Origin: Nonomuraea polychroma
GTDB taxonomy: Bacteria > Actinomycetota > Actinomycetes > Streptosporangiales > Streptosporangiaceae
NCBI RefSeq assembly: GCF_004011505.1
Contig: NZ_SAUN01000001.1
Span: 9,079,501 to 9,143,500 of the forward strand
Direction: 5' to 3'
Length of the DNA: 64,000 bases
Shown: piece after piece, positions 52,006 through 61,665 of the stretch
How positions within the stretch are numbered: position 1 is the first letter of the stretch
Layout of the letters: each line of letters opens with the position of its first letter
Program-made: the position numbers and the translations under genes
The notes under the pieces: model-generated
What the model was told of the DNA's origin: nothing
Databases searched by the model: none
The model's input: the letters and a program-made list of their open reading frames with translations, nothing else

Positions 52006-54057
52006 TCACCCCCAGTCGCGGATCGCCGGCATCGTGCCCGTGACGTCCTCTGTCTCCTCCGGCACCGGGTCGGGCAGGATGTCGCGGATGCGGTCCTGGA
52101 TCTGCCGGGTGATCACCTCGAGCGGCTGCGTGCCGTCGACGACCAGGTAACGCTCGGGCGCGGCGGCCGCCAGCGCGCGGAACTCCTTGCGCACCCGCTC
52201 GTGGAACTCCAGCGGCTCGGCCTCGATCCGGTCGACCGCCCCGCCCAGCCGGGTCAACCCCACCTGGGGCGGCGTGTCGATGAGCACGGTCAGGTGCGGC
52301 ACGAGGCCACCCGTCGCCCAGGCATTGATCTTGGACACGTCCTCGGGGTCGAGCGCCCGCCCAGCGCCCTGGTAGGCCAGCGACGAGTCCACGTAGCGGT
52401 CGGTGATCACCAGCGAGCCCCGATAGAGCGCCGGCCTGATCACCTTCTCCACGTGCTCGGCCCGGTCGGCGGCATAGAGCAGCGCCTCCGCCCGTGCCGT
52501 CAGCCCGCGCTCGGCCGCGTCGAGCAGGATGGCCCGCAGCCGCATGCCGACCTTGGTGGAGCCGGGCTCGCGCGTCTGCACGACGTCGTATCCCTGATCG
52601 CGCAGCCAGATGGCGATCAGCCGCGACTGGGTCGTCTTGCCCGACCCCTCGCCGCCCTCGAACGCCACGAACAGCCCGGGCACGTGCTCGGCCGCCTCGG
52701 CGGGGAACCGCTCGCCGCGCACCGCGGCGATGAGGTCCGCCGCCAGGGAGACGCCCTTCCTGTCGTCCATGTGGCGCAGCGCGAGAAGGCCGACGGTCAT
52801 CGCGAGCGCCCCGCCGACCACGAGCACCAGGTTGGTCCCGTCGAACCGGTAGCCGAACTCGCCCAACCGCAGCTGGTGCACGCCGAACAGCGCCGCCAGC
52901 GGGCTGGCCATGGCGACCACCAGCAGCAGCGTCACCCGCGCGGTCGACTGCAGGAACGCGAACGTACGGCCCCGCAGCCCGTCCTCGACCTCCAGCCCGA
53001 TCAACGTGTAGCCGATGATCCAGGCAATCCCGGCGCAGGCCCCGAGCAGCACGGTCAGCATGACCACGATCACCAGGTTGTGCACCAGCGCGATCGCGAT
53101 CAGGACCGGCCCCGCCGCCGTGATGGCCAGCCCGAACAGCCGCCGTCGCGACAGCTCACGCAGCAGCCGGAGCCCGAAGAACATGCCGAGTGCCATGCCG
53201 ACGAAGACCGCGGCGAACACGACACCGTAGGCGGCGTCGCCGCCGCCGAGCGTCACCACGTAGATCTTGGCCACGCCCACCACGGCCCCGCCGGCGGCGA
53301 ACGCCCCCAGCATGCCGATGACCAGGCCCCGCACCAGCCGGTTACGGCCGACGAAGCGCCAGCCCTCGACGATCTGCTTGAGCACGGACGGCGTGGAGAT
53401 CGCGCCGTCCCGCTTGGGGATGTCGCGCAACGTGAAGATCAGGAACGCCGACACCAGGTAGGCGCAGGCGTTGACGATCAGCGCCAGGCCGGTGGCGTCC
53501 CGTCCGGCCGGGAACGGCACGATGGTGCTGATCAGGTCGCCCGCCACGGACAGCGCCGCGAACAACATGGCCGCGACCGGCGCGCTGCCGTACGTGACCA
53601 GCAGGTTGAGCCGGTTGGCCGACTCCAACTGCTCCTTCGGCACCAGGTTGGGCACCGTGGCGTCCTTGGCCGGGACCCAGAACAGGTTGATGCACTCGAC
53701 CAGGACGGTCGCGATGATGACCCACTGGTAGCTGTTGACGAAGGGGATGGACAACACCACGGCGAACCTGGCCAGGTCCGCCACGAACATCGTCAGCCGC
53801 CGGTCGAACCGGTCGGCGAACACCCCCGCGAGCGGGCCGAGCAGCACGGCCGGCAACATCTTGGCGACGAAGACGCCGCCGACGGCCAGCGACTGCACTC
53901 GGTAGTCGTCGCCCTGGGTGAGGTTGGCGGCCAGTGCGGTCAGCGCGAGTATGTTGAGCCAGTCACCCAGGCTGCACACCGACATGGCCGTCCAGAGCCG
54001 TCGAAACGGCGCGTTGGCCAGCACGTGAGTAGGGCGGCGTCGGCCGGGGGCAGTCAT
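52006..54057 (-). CDS. tmk: MFS transporter-thymidylate kinase fusion
   Basis: The 683-residue protein joins an N-terminal MFS-type membrane domain of about 12 helices (about 1-430) to a C-terminal thymidylate kinase (about 460-683). The kinase has the P-loop FEGGEGSGKTTQ, REPGSTKVG, DRYVDSSLAYQGAGR and the LID region. It makes dTDP from dTMP. The fusion is known from Streptomyces and related actinobacteria; what the transporter part moves is unknown. ATG at 54057 is preferred over an upstream in-frame codon because MTAPGRRR precedes the first helix. The following gene is holB. Confidence 0.94.
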   Translation of the reverse strand: MTAPGRRRPTHVLANAPFRRLWTAMSVCSLGDWLNILALTALAANLTQGDDYRVQSLAVGGVFVAKMLPAVLLGPLAGVFADRFDRRLTMFVADLARFAVVLSIPFVNSYQWVIIATVLVECINLFWVPAKDATVPNLVPKEQLESANRLNLLVTYGSAPVAAMLFAALSVAGDLISTIVPFPAGRDATGLALIVNACAYLVSAFLIFTLRDIPKRDGAISTPSVLKQIVEGWRFVGRNRLVRGLVIGMLGAFAAGGAVVGVAKIYVVTLGGGDAAYGVVFAAVFVGMALGMFFGLRLLRELSRRRLFGLAITAAGPVLIAIALVHNLVIVVMLTVLLGACAGIAWIIGYTLIGLEVEDGLRGRTFAFLQSTARVTLLLVVAMASPLAALFGVHQLRLGEFGYRFDGTNLVLVVGGALAMTVGLLALRHMDDRKGVSLAADLIAAVRGERFPAEAAEHVPGLFVAFEGGEGSGKTTQSRLIAIWLRDQGYDVVQTREPGSTKVGMRLRAILLDAAERGLTARAEALLYAADRAEHVEKVIRPALYRGSLVITDRYVDSSLAYQGAGRALDPEDVSKINAWATGGLVPHLTVLIDTPPQVGLTRLGGAVDRIEAEPLEFHERVRKEFRALAAAAPERYLVVDGTQPLEVITRQIQDRIRDILPDPVPEETEDVTGTMPAIRDWG

Positions 54058-54198
54058 GATGTCAGCGTATCCAGATGTTGGCCAGAAGCAGGCGGACAAG
54101 AGACGAGCGGGATATTCCCGGCGGCTCGTGGCCGAGGGTATTACGTTCGCGGCCCCGTGCGCAGGTTACACAGCTCGAATGGGTCCGCGAAAATGTCA

Positions 54199-54738
54199 TC
54201 AATTGATAACTCCGGTCCCATGTCGGGCCTCTTCCACCAATGGCCACCACTCGGCCCGGATATCAGATGGTAGATCCAGCTCATCCCAGAGCTCCGCGAG
54301 CAGCACGCCGTCCACGTGATCGAGCAACTCCTGGGGACTGCCCTCGCACAACAACAACATGTACGCCGCCCGCCGCTCCGCACGGTCGGCCAGGTCGTAG
54401 GCCCGCCCGTGCAGCCGCGCCACCCCCAGCGCCGCGGCGACCGGCAGCCGCCACAACCGGCTCGGCACAGGAAAAGGCCGAGCGGCGAACTCCACCTTCG
54501 GCTCCAACGCCAGCCGGAACCCGGCCGCGTCGAGAATGCGCCCGGCCGTCTCGAGCGTCGGCGACTTCCTGCCGTGCTCATAGGCCGACAACGTGGTCCG
54601 CGACGTGCCGCTGACACTGGCCAGCGCCTTCTGGTTCATGCTCGCGGCGTGCCTGGCCTGCTTGAACAGCAGCCCGCCGCGCTTGGCCCAGCCGGCGACA
54701 CCGGACGCCAGCGCCGCCTCCATCGGCGAGGACACCAT
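54199..54738 (-). CDS. XRE-family helix-turn-helix protein
   Basis: The 179-residue protein has an XRE/Cro-type DNA-binding domain at about 22-75 (LFKQARHAASMNQKALASVS, TSRTTLSAYEHGRKSPTLET) and a C-terminal helical part of unknown function. Start ATG at 54738 follows GGGAG at short spacing; GTG next to it is an alternative. No toxin partner is evident next to it. It stands between tmk and the metallophosphoesterase. Confidence 0.88.
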   Translation of the reverse strand: MVSSPMEAALASGVAGWAKRGGLLFKQARHAASMNQKALASVSGTSRTTLSAYEHGRKSPTLETAGRILDAAGFRLALEPKVEFAARPFPVPSRLWRLPVAAALGVARLHGRAYDLADRAERRAAYMLLLCEGSPQELLDHVDGVLLAELWDELDLPSDIRAEWWPLVEEARHGTGVIN

Positions 54739-54809
54739 GGATCTCCCCCTCCCGGATGTATCCGGAGGGATACTACGGCATGATGGCGTGCCGTGGCCAC
54801 TCGACTACA

Positions 54810-56132
54810 CTAAGCCAGCTCCAGCATCGTGACCTCGGGCGGAGCGCCGACGCGGACCGGCGGCCCCCAGAATCCGGCGCCCCTGGTGACGTAGACCTGC
54901 ACCCCGTCCACCGTGGCCAGGCCGGACACCACCGGCTGCTGCAACCCCACGACAAGGCTGAACGGCGCCATCTGGCCGCCGTGCGTGTGCCCGGACAACT
55001 GCAGGTCCACGCCGTGGCGGGCGGCCTCGCCCACCTGGACCGGCTGATGCGCGAGCAGCACCGTGGACCGGCTGGTGTCGCGGTTGCCGAGCGCCTTGCC
55101 GAAGTCCGGGCCGTCGCCCTGGGACGTGCCGTTGAGGTCGTTCACGCCGGCCAGGTCCAGGACGGCGCCCTGGTGCCTGATCTCCACGCGTTCGTTTCGC
55201 AGCGGGCGTACGCCGAGCTGCCCGAGCTCCTCGATCCACTCGGCGAACCCGCCTGGGGAGAAGTACTCGTGATTGCCGGTGACGAAATATGCCCCATAGC
55301 GGGACTCGAGGTTCTTCAGCGGCCGTGCCAGCGCGCCGAGCTCGGCCACCGACCCGTCCACCAGGTCGCCCACGATCGCGACGACGTCGGCCTCAAGACC
55401 GTTGATCATGCGGACGATGCGCTCGGTGTGGGCCTTGCCCGTGAGCGGACCCAGGTGGATGTCGCTGACCACGGCGAACCTCAGGCCGCCGAGGCGCGGG
55501 TCCAGTTTCGGCAGCGTGACCTTGACCCGTTCGATCACGGGATCGCCCAGCGCGCTCGTGATGCCGTACCCGACCGTGCTCAGCGCACCGAGCCCGGCCA
55601 CGGCGGCGGTGGCCCGCCCGAGGAACAACCGCCTGCTCAACGGAGCAGGCGGCGCAATCTTCTCGGCAACCTGCTCAACCGGCGCAGCGCCCTCAGCAGG
55701 CGGGACCGTCTCCACCGGCGCGGTCTCCTCGACGACCGGCGCGGCTGTGCTCGCCAGGACCGCGACGGGCTCGGGCGTGAGCTCGGGTTCCGGTGCCCGC
55801 TTCCGCTTGGGCGTGAGCTCGGGTGCCGCCGCCCGCTTCCGCTCCGCCCGGCGCAGGAACACCCCCGCCACGGCCCGCGGAACCTCCAGCACCACGAAGA
55901 ACAGGACCAGGTAGAACAGCAACGCCAGCCAGACATATCCCGGCCAGGCCAGCCCACTTCCAAGCTCCATCCGCGTGCCGACGAACGTGCCCACGACCAG
56001 CACGAACAGCCCCACCATGCCCCAGGTCAGCGCCTTGCGCAGCCGCCCGGGGCCCGTGGTCGAGCGCACCATCCGGTGCCAGAGGTAATAGTGCGCCAGC
56101 AGGATGAGGCCGACGAAGACCAGGACCACCAC
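54810..56132 (-). CDS. membrane metallophosphoesterase
   Basis: The 440-residue protein has about three N-terminal membrane helices, a Pro/Glu/Ala-rich linker (about 100-165) and a C-terminal metallophosphoesterase domain with SDIHLG, GDLVDG, GNHEYF, LAHQP and SGHTHGG, all metal-ligand motifs. An RRLFLGRATAA segment before the domain resembles a twin-arginine signal, so the domain is probably outside the membrane. Substrate unknown. It starts with GTG at 56132, 14 bases after topA, and is likely co-transcribed with it. Confidence 0.9.
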   Translation of the reverse strand: MVVLVFVGLILLAHYYLWHRMVRSTTGPGRLRKALTWGMVGLFVLVVGTFVGTRMELGSGLAWPGYVWLALLFYLVLFFVVLEVPRAVAGVFLRRAERKRAAAPELTPKRKRAPEPELTPEPVAVLASTAAPVVEETAPVETVPPAEGAAPVEQVAEKIAPPAPLSRRLFLGRATAAVAGLGALSTVGYGITSALGDPVIERVKVTLPKLDPRLGGLRFAVVSDIHLGPLTGKAHTERIVRMINGLEADVVAIVGDLVDGSVAELGALARPLKNLESRYGAYFVTGNHEYFSPGGFAEWIEELGQLGVRPLRNERVEIRHQGAVLDLAGVNDLNGTSQGDGPDFGKALGNRDTSRSTVLLAHQPVQVGEAARHGVDLQLSGHTHGGQMAPFSLVVGLQQPVVSGLATVDGVQVYVTRGAGFWGPPVRVGAPPEVTMLELA

Positions 56133-56146
56133 GTATTCGATGCTAC

Positions 56147-58834
56147 TTACGATTTGCTGGCAGGCTTCTTGGCGGGAGCCTTTTTCGCCGGCGCCTTCCT
56201 GGTGGTGGTCTTCTTCGGCGCGGGCGCCCGCTCACGGCGCTCGGCCAGCAGCTCCGCCGCCCGCTCGATCGTGATGTCCTCGACCGTGTCGCCCTTGCGC
56301 AGGGAGGCGTTGGTCTCGCCATCCGTCACGTACGGGCCGAAGCGCCCCTCCTTCACCACGACCGGCTTCTTGGAGTGGGGATCGGCGCCCAGCTCGCGCA
56401 GCGGCGCCGCGGCCGCGGCGCGCCGCCCGCGCTGCTTGGGCTGCGCGAACAGCTCCTTCGCCTGGTCGATGGTGACCGTGAGCAGGTCGTCCTCGGAGGC
56501 CAGCGAACGCGAGTCCGTCCCCTTCTTCAGGTAGGGGCCGAACTTCCCGTTGTACGCCACGACCTCCTCGCCCTCCAGCTCGCCCACGAGCCTGGGGATC
56601 GACAGCAGCTTGAGCGCGTCCTCGAGCGTGATCGTGTCCAGCGACATCGTCTTGAACAGCGAGCTCGTACGGGGCTTCGGCACGTCGGCCTTCTTCGTGC
56701 GCCGCTTGGGAGCCTCCTCGTCCACGGCCGGCTCGGGCAGGACCTCCGTCACATAAGGCCCGTACCGGCCGTCCTTGGCCACGATCATGTGCCCGGTCAC
56801 CGGGTCGTGCCCCAGCTCCCGGTCACCCGTCGGCCGCGAGAACAGCTCCTCGGCCTTCTCCGCGGTCAGCTCGTCGGGCGTCATGTCCTCGGGCACGTTG
56901 ACCCGGGCGCCGCTCCTGTCCAGGTAGGGGCCGTACCGCCCGACCCGCAGGACGATGTCCGTCCCCTTGATCGGGAAGGAGCTGATCTCCTTGGCGTCGA
57001 TGTCGCCCAGGTCGGTGACCATCTCCTTCAGACCCTCGTCGCCGTCGGAGCCGTAGTAGAAGCGCTGCAGCTCCGGCACCCGCTCCGCCCGGTCGTTGGC
57101 GATGTCGTCGAGCACCTTCTCCATCTCGGCCGTGAAGTCGTAGTCGACCAGGTTGCCGAAATGCTGCTCCAGCAGGTTGACCACGGCGAACGCCAGGAAC
57201 GACGGCACCAGGGCCGTGCCCTTCTTGAACACGTAGCCACGGTCGAGGATGGTCCCGATGATCGAGGCGTACGTCGACGGCCGCCCGATCTCCCGATCCT
57301 CCAGCTCCTTGACCAGCGACGCCTCGGTGTAGCGCGCGGGCGGCTTGGTCGAGTGCCCGGCCACGTCGAGCCTGGTCACGCTGAGCGGGTCGCCCTCCGC
57401 CAGGTTGGGCAGCCGCTTCTCGGCGTCGTCGCGGTCGCCCGACGGGTCGTCGGTCGCCTCCACGTAGGCCTTGAGGAACCCGTAGAACGTGATCGTCCGG
57501 CCGGAGGCGCTGAACTCGACGTCCTCGCCGGTGGCCGACCTGCCGCCCACCTTCACGGTGACCGACTCGCCGACCGCGTCCTTCATCTGGGAGGACACGG
57601 TCCGCTGCCAGATCAGCTCGTACAGGCGGAACTGGTCGCCCGTCAGCCCGGTCTCGCCCGGCGTGCGGAACTCCTCGCCAGAGGGCCGGATCGCCTCGTG
57701 CGCCTCCTGGGCGCTTTTGACCTTGCTGCTGTAGACGCGCGGCTTGTCCGGGACGTACTCGCGGCCGTACAGCTTGATCGCCTGCGACCGCGCGGCCGCG
57801 ATCGCCGTCTCCGACAGCGTGATGCTGTCGGTACGCATGTACGTGATGTAGCCGTTCTCGTAGAGCCGCTGGGCGACCTGCATCGTGTACTTGGCGGAGA
57901 ATCCCAGCTTCCGGCTGGCCTCCTGCTGCAATGTGGTCGTCCGGAACGGCGCGTACGGCTTGCGCGTATACGGCTTGCGCTCGACCGACTTGACCGCGAA
58001 CGACGCCCCCTGGAGCCGGCCGGCGAGCTCGCCCGCGGCCGCCTCGGACAGGTGCAGCACGTCGGCGTTCTTGAGCTGCCCGGTGCTGGCGAAGTCGCGA
58101 CCCTGCGCCACGCGCTTGCCGTTGACCACGGTCAGCGTGGCGGTGAAGTCGCGCGGGCGCTCCTCCGGCTTGTTGGTGTCGAACAGCGCCTGCAGGTCCC
58201 AGTAGTGGGCAGACGTGAACGCCATGCGCTCCCGCTCACGCTCCACCACCAGCCTCGTCGCCACCGACTGCACCCGGCCGGCCGACAGGCGAGGCTTGAC
58301 CTTCTTCCACAGCACGGGGCTGACCTCGTAGCCGTAGAGCCGGTCGAGGATGCGCCTGGTCTCCTGGGCGTCCACGAGGCGGAGGTTGAGGTCACGCGGG
58401 TTGGCCACGGCGTCCTGGATGGCCTGAGGGGTGATCTCGTGGAACACCATGCGGTGCACCGGCACCTTGGGCTTGAGCACCTCGCGCAGGTGCCAGGCGA
58501 TGGCCTCGCCCTCGCGGTCCTCGTCAGTGGCCAGATAGAGCTCGTCGGCGTCCTTCAGCAGCTGCCGCAACTTGGCGACTTGGGACCTCTTGTCGGGGTT
58601 GACGACGTACAGCGGCTCGAAGTCGTGCTCGACATTCACCCCGAGGCGGGCCCATGGGGCGCCTTTGAACTTCTCGGGGATGTCGTCGGCTTTCTCCGGC
58701 AGGTCGCGGATGTGGCCGATGCTCGATTCGACGATGTAGCCGCGCCCCAGGTACCCCGCGATCGTCTTCGCCTTGGCCGGCGACTCGACGATCACCAGGC
58801 GTGTTCCGCCGGCGCTGCCGTTCTTGGCTGGCAC
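56147..58834 (-). CDS. topA: DNA topoisomerase I
   Basis: The 895-residue type IA topoisomerase relaxes negative supercoils. The toprim domain (LVIVESPAKAKTIAGYLG, about 12-29), the active-site tyrosine in YITYMRTDS, and several C-terminal TopA repeats (DGRYGPYV and similar) are present. It ends in a Lys/Ala/Pro-rich tail (PAKKAPAKKPASKS) typical of actinobacterial TopA, which aids DNA binding. GTG at 58834 follows AGGAAG and matches the usual N-terminus. The frame stays open upstream without homology. Confidence 0.97.
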   Translation of the reverse strand: MPAKNGSAGGTRLVIVESPAKAKTIAGYLGRGYIVESSIGHIRDLPEKADDIPEKFKGAPWARLGVNVEHDFEPLYVVNPDKRSQVAKLRQLLKDADELYLATDEDREGEAIAWHLREVLKPKVPVHRMVFHEITPQAIQDAVANPRDLNLRLVDAQETRRILDRLYGYEVSPVLWKKVKPRLSAGRVQSVATRLVVERERERMAFTSAHYWDLQALFDTNKPEERPRDFTATLTVVNGKRVAQGRDFASTGQLKNADVLHLSEAAAGELAGRLQGASFAVKSVERKPYTRKPYAPFRTTTLQQEASRKLGFSAKYTMQVAQRLYENGYITYMRTDSITLSETAIAAARSQAIKLYGREYVPDKPRVYSSKVKSAQEAHEAIRPSGEEFRTPGETGLTGDQFRLYELIWQRTVSSQMKDAVGESVTVKVGGRSATGEDVEFSASGRTITFYGFLKAYVEATDDPSGDRDDAEKRLPNLAEGDPLSVTRLDVAGHSTKPPARYTEASLVKELEDREIGRPSTYASIIGTILDRGYVFKKGTALVPSFLAFAVVNLLEQHFGNLVDYDFTAEMEKVLDDIANDRAERVPELQRFYYGSDGDEGLKEMVTDLGDIDAKEISSFPIKGTDIVLRVGRYGPYLDRSGARVNVPEDMTPDELTAEKAEELFSRPTGDRELGHDPVTGHMIVAKDGRYGPYVTEVLPEPAVDEEAPKRRTKKADVPKPRTSSLFKTMSLDTITLEDALKLLSIPRLVGELEGEEVVAYNGKFGPYLKKGTDSRSLASEDDLLTVTIDQAKELFAQPKQRGRRAAAAAPLRELGADPHSKKPVVVKEGRFGPYVTDGETNASLRKGDTVEDITIERAAELLAERRERAPAPKKTTTRKAPAKKAPAKKPASKS

Positions 58835-59024
58835 GCTGCTTCCTACCTCGCTGTTCGCTTGCAAAATCCCCCTGCCGGGAGTCGGCACAGACTGAAAGGT
58901 AACCCGACTCGCGGAAATTTCCTTCCCCCGGGCTACCCACAACCTTCCGGGTCCACCCACAAGGACGCAGAATAAGGCCCATCGAGCGGTATGGCGCCCT
59001 GACTCACCCTGGAGACTAATCGTT

Positions 59025-59210
59025 GTGCTCGACTACTCCTACATGGATATCTTCATTCCACGCGACCTCACTCGCGAAGCAGCACGTCAGCTGCTGACCG
59101 AACACGCGGAGTACGGTCGATGGGAGCTAGCGCGCGTACGCGTCCACCCCGACGGAAGTCGTCACGTACGGCTACGCCGCAAGGTCATGCGGGTACGCCG
59201 CACGCTCTGA
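59025..59210 (+). CDS. DUF5703 small protein
   Basis: The 61-residue protein matches DUF5703, a family of small basic actinobacterial proteins with FIPRDLTREAARQLLTEHAE and the Arg-rich end VRLRRKVMRVRR. It diverges from topA. GTG at 59025 follows GGAGA. Function unknown; the position next to topA is common. Confidence 0.85.
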   Translation: MLDYSYMDIFIPRDLTREAARQLLTEHAEYGRWELARVRVHPDGSRHVRLRRKVMRVRRTL

Positions 59211-59221
59211 ACGTGGACATA

Positions 59222-59262
59222 GCTTTGCCCGTCCCGGGCCGCGCCCCCGGAACGGGCAAAGC
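59222..59262. terminator. long bidirectional hairpin between DUF5703 and the large chaplin
   Basis: GCTTTGCCCGT pairs with ACGGGCAAAGC and the stem continues through TCC/GGA and GGG/CCC past one mismatch, giving about 17 pairs around a short loop. It lies 11 bases after the DUF5703 stop and can serve either strand. No T-tract follows. Confidence 0.75.
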
Positions 59263-59331
59263 ATCTATCGCTGACTGCTCACGGGCGGTGAGCAGCAGCC
59301 GTACCTGTTTACGTACTCGCCGATTCCCTCA

Positions 59332-59356
59332 CTTCCGGCCGGGTCGAAGCCGGAAG
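59332..59356 (-). terminator. hairpin after the large chaplin gene
   Basis: CTTCCGGC and GCCGGAAG form an 8-bp stem with a 9-base loop, starting 11 bases past the chaplin stop on the minus strand. With the larger hairpin further on, it probably terminates this highly structured transcript. Confidence 0.55.
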
Positions 59357-59367
59357 ACGGATGGGAC

Positions 59368-61452
59368 TTACTGACGGCCGAGCCGGAAGCGGCGAGCCGA
59401 GGCGAACAGCGTCGCCGAGGCGGCGAACATGGCGCCGAGCGCGAGGGCGAGCAGCGAGCTCGGGTTCATCCCGGTCAGGCCGGCGGGCTGCTGGGCGCTC
59501 ATCAGGCCGATGTCGCCGACCGGCAGGCCCCGGGTGACGGAAGTCACCGCGCCGCCGACGGGGGTGGAGGAGACCAGGTCGGTCGCCGAGCCGAGCGGGG
59601 AGGACGAGCGGGCCGGCGCGCGGCGGTCGGCGGGACCGGCGTGCGCGGCCTTCGACGCCTTGGCCGGGGCCTGCGCCTGGGCGGGCAGGCCGGGCAGCTC
59701 GGGCAGCTGCGGCAGGCCGAACGTCCTGGCGGCGTCCTCGACCAGCGGCACCGCGGTCACCTGACCGAAAACGGCGTCGAGCTGCGCGGCGTCGGCAACG
59801 TCCTGCAGCCCAGCGCCATTCGCCAGACCGTGCACCTGCTCGGTAGCGGCGGAGACGCCACCCACGGTCTCGTTCAGCGCCCCCGCGGCGGGAACGCTCT
59901 CCAGTGCCTCGACCGCCGGAACGCTCTCCAGAGCCCCCACGGCCGGGACACCCTGGAGGCCGCCCAGCGCCGGGACGCCGGCCAGCATGGGCAGCAGACC
60001 GCTCTTCGCGGCCGCGCTCTTGCCGGCGGCGTGGACCCCGGTGGTGTGGGCGAAGCGGTACGGGCCGTGCTTGTCGTGCCCGGGCTTGCCGACGTGCGCC
60101 CCGCCCAGGCATCCGGCCGCGGCGTCGCCGAGGACGGCCACGGCGTTGCCGCAGACGTTCACCGGCGCGGCGATCGGCGCCACGATCTGGTTGCCGGCCA
60201 GCACGCCGCCCCTGCCGGACGTCCAGTTGCCGCCGCCGTTACGCGGCGAGACGCCCGCTCCGCCCTTGCAGTGGGCCTCGGAGGCCCCGAGGACCGCGGC
60301 CGCGTTGCCGCAGATGTTGACCGGTGCGGCGATCGGCGCGACGGCCTGGTTGCCGCTCAGCACACCGCCCCGCCCCGACGTACCGTTGCCGCCCGCGCCG
60401 GAGTGACGGACCTTCGCGCCGCCCTTGCAGCCGGCGAAGGCGTTCCCGAGCAGGGCGGCGGCGTTGCCGCAGATGTTGACGGGTGCGGCGATCGGCGCGA
60501 CGGCCTGGTTGCCGCTCAGCACACCGCCCCGCCCCGACGTACGGTTGCCGCCCGCACCCGCGTTCCGGACCTCGGCGCCGCCCTTGCAGCCCGCGGTCGC
60601 GTTGCCCGCGGCGTTGCCGCAGACCTCGACCGGCAGGCTGACCGGGGCCACGACCTGGTTGCCGCTGCCCACCGCGAAGCGCCCGTCGGTGTCGTTGCCG
60701 GCGCTCCTGTGGTGCTTGCGGTAGCCCGAACCGCCGCTGCTCACCGAAGAGCCGCCCTTGCAGCCCGAGAACGCCCGCCCGAACACGGCCACCGAGTTCC
60801 CGCAGATGTTGACCGGCGCGCTGATCGGCGCGACGACCTGGTTGCCGCCCAGCACGCTCCCGTCCCCAGAAGTACGGTTGCCGCCGGCGCCGCCGCCGTA
60901 GACGTTCGCGCCGCCCGTGCAGCCCGCCGTGGCGTCGCCGAAGATCGCCACCGCGTTGCCGCAGGCGTTCAGCGGGGCGGAGATGGGCGCGACGACCTGG
61001 TTGCCGCCGAGCACGCTCCCGTCCCCGGAGGTACGGTTGCCGCCGGCGCCGCCCTTCCCCTGGTTGCGAACGCTCGCGCCGCCCTTGCAGCCGGCGTCGG
61101 ACTTGCCGAACAGCGACACCGCGTTGCCGCAGGCGTTGACCGGGGCGCTGATCGGAACGTTGACCTGGTTGCCGCCGCCGACAGAACCGTCACCCGAGGT
61201 CCTGCTGGAGATGCCGCCCTTGCCGTTGTTCACGACCTCGGCGCCGCCCTGCGAGGAGGCCTCCGCCGAGCCGGCCGCCGCGACGGAGTTGCCGCTGATG
61301 TCGATGGGGAGAGAGATCGGCAGGTCGACCTGGTTGCCGCCGCCGAAGGAACCGTCGCCTGAGGTGTCGGCGAGGGCGGTGCCGCCGCCGAACGACATGA
61401 CCGCCACCGCGAGAAGGGCGGCAGGAGTCGATGCCTTGGCCCACGTACGCAT
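59368..61452 (-). CDS. eight-domain, membrane-anchored giant chaplin
   Basis: This 694-residue exported protein has a signal peptide (about 1-28) and eight chaplin-type domains in a row, separated by Gly-rich linkers. Cysteine pairs lie at 108/122, 164/178, 217/231, 278/289, 328/342, 381/395 and 434/448. The first domain (about 35-72) has lost both cysteines, and the fifth has a shortened C-x10-C spacing. A 210-residue Ala/Pro/Val-rich stalk follows, then a membrane helix (about 665-682) with an Arg-rich tail but no LPXTG or LAXTG motif. Classic chaplins have one or two domains. Start ATG at 61452 follows CTAGGAG. It likely forms or anchors the hydrophobic sheath of aerial cells. Confidence 0.92.
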   Translation of the reverse strand: MRTWAKASTPAALLAVAVMSFGGGTALADTSGDGSFGGGNQVDLPISLPIDISGNSVAAAGSAEASSQGGAEVVNNGKGGISSRTSGDGSVGGGNQVNVPISAPVNACGNAVSLFGKSDAGCKGGASVRNQGKGGAGGNRTSGDGSVLGGNQVVAPISAPLNACGNAVAIFGDATAGCTGGANVYGGGAGGNRTSGDGSVLGGNQVVAPISAPVNICGNSVAVFGRAFSGCKGGSSVSSGGSGYRKHHRSAGNDTDGRFAVGSGNQVVAPVSLPVEVCGNAAGNATAGCKGGAEVRNAGAGGNRTSGRGGVLSGNQAVAPIAAPVNICGNAAALLGNAFAGCKGGAKVRHSGAGGNGTSGRGGVLSGNQAVAPIAAPVNICGNAAAVLGASEAHCKGGAGVSPRNGGGNWTSGRGGVLAGNQIVAPIAAPVNVCGNAVAVLGDAAAGCLGGAHVGKPGHDKHGPYRFAHTTGVHAAGKSAAAKSGLLPMLAGVPALGGLQGVPAVGALESVPAVEALESVPAAGALNETVGGVSAATEQVHGLANGAGLQDVADAAQLDAVFGQVTAVPLVEDAARTFGLPQLPELPGLPAQAQAPAKASKAAHAGPADRRAPARSSSPLGSATDLVSSTPVGGAVTSVTRGLPVGDIGLMSAQQPAGLTGMNPSSLLALALGAMFAASATLFASARRFRLGRQ
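60105..61370 (-). repeat. eight tandem chaplin-domain repeats
   Basis: Units of about 160-170 bp recur within the large chaplin gene, each encoding the NQV, P-x-N-x-CGN and C-x-GGA blocks. Neighbouring units 6 and 7 are nearly identical in stretches (the GGTGCGGCGATCGGCGCGACG segment recurs near 60330 and 60485), suggesting recent duplication or gene conversion. Confidence 0.85.
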
Positions 61453-61665
61453 GATGAATGCTCCTAGTGGTTCTTGGGGGGATACCTGAACGGATCACGG
61501 GCAGCCCGAGACCGGATGAGGTTCACGCACAGCGGGACCTCGGGTCCGCGAACCGGTTTGACTGACGTGTCACCCGCCGGCGGAGGGGATCAAGCCGCGC
61601 TCCGCCGCTGTCGCATGGAAAGACCGGTGGCGACGATGGATTGCCGACCGGCGCGCAGGCGGGGA

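Noticed and set aside
51964..54273. A 769-codon rightward open frame opposite the MFS-tmk gene
   Set aside because: It is His/Gln/Arg/Asp-rich with no family resemblance and lies fully on the opposite strand of a well-supported fusion gene; GC-rich codon bias produces such frames.
56375..58975. An 866-codon rightward open frame opposite topA
   Set aside because: It mirrors the topA codons and shows no protein-like pattern of its own.
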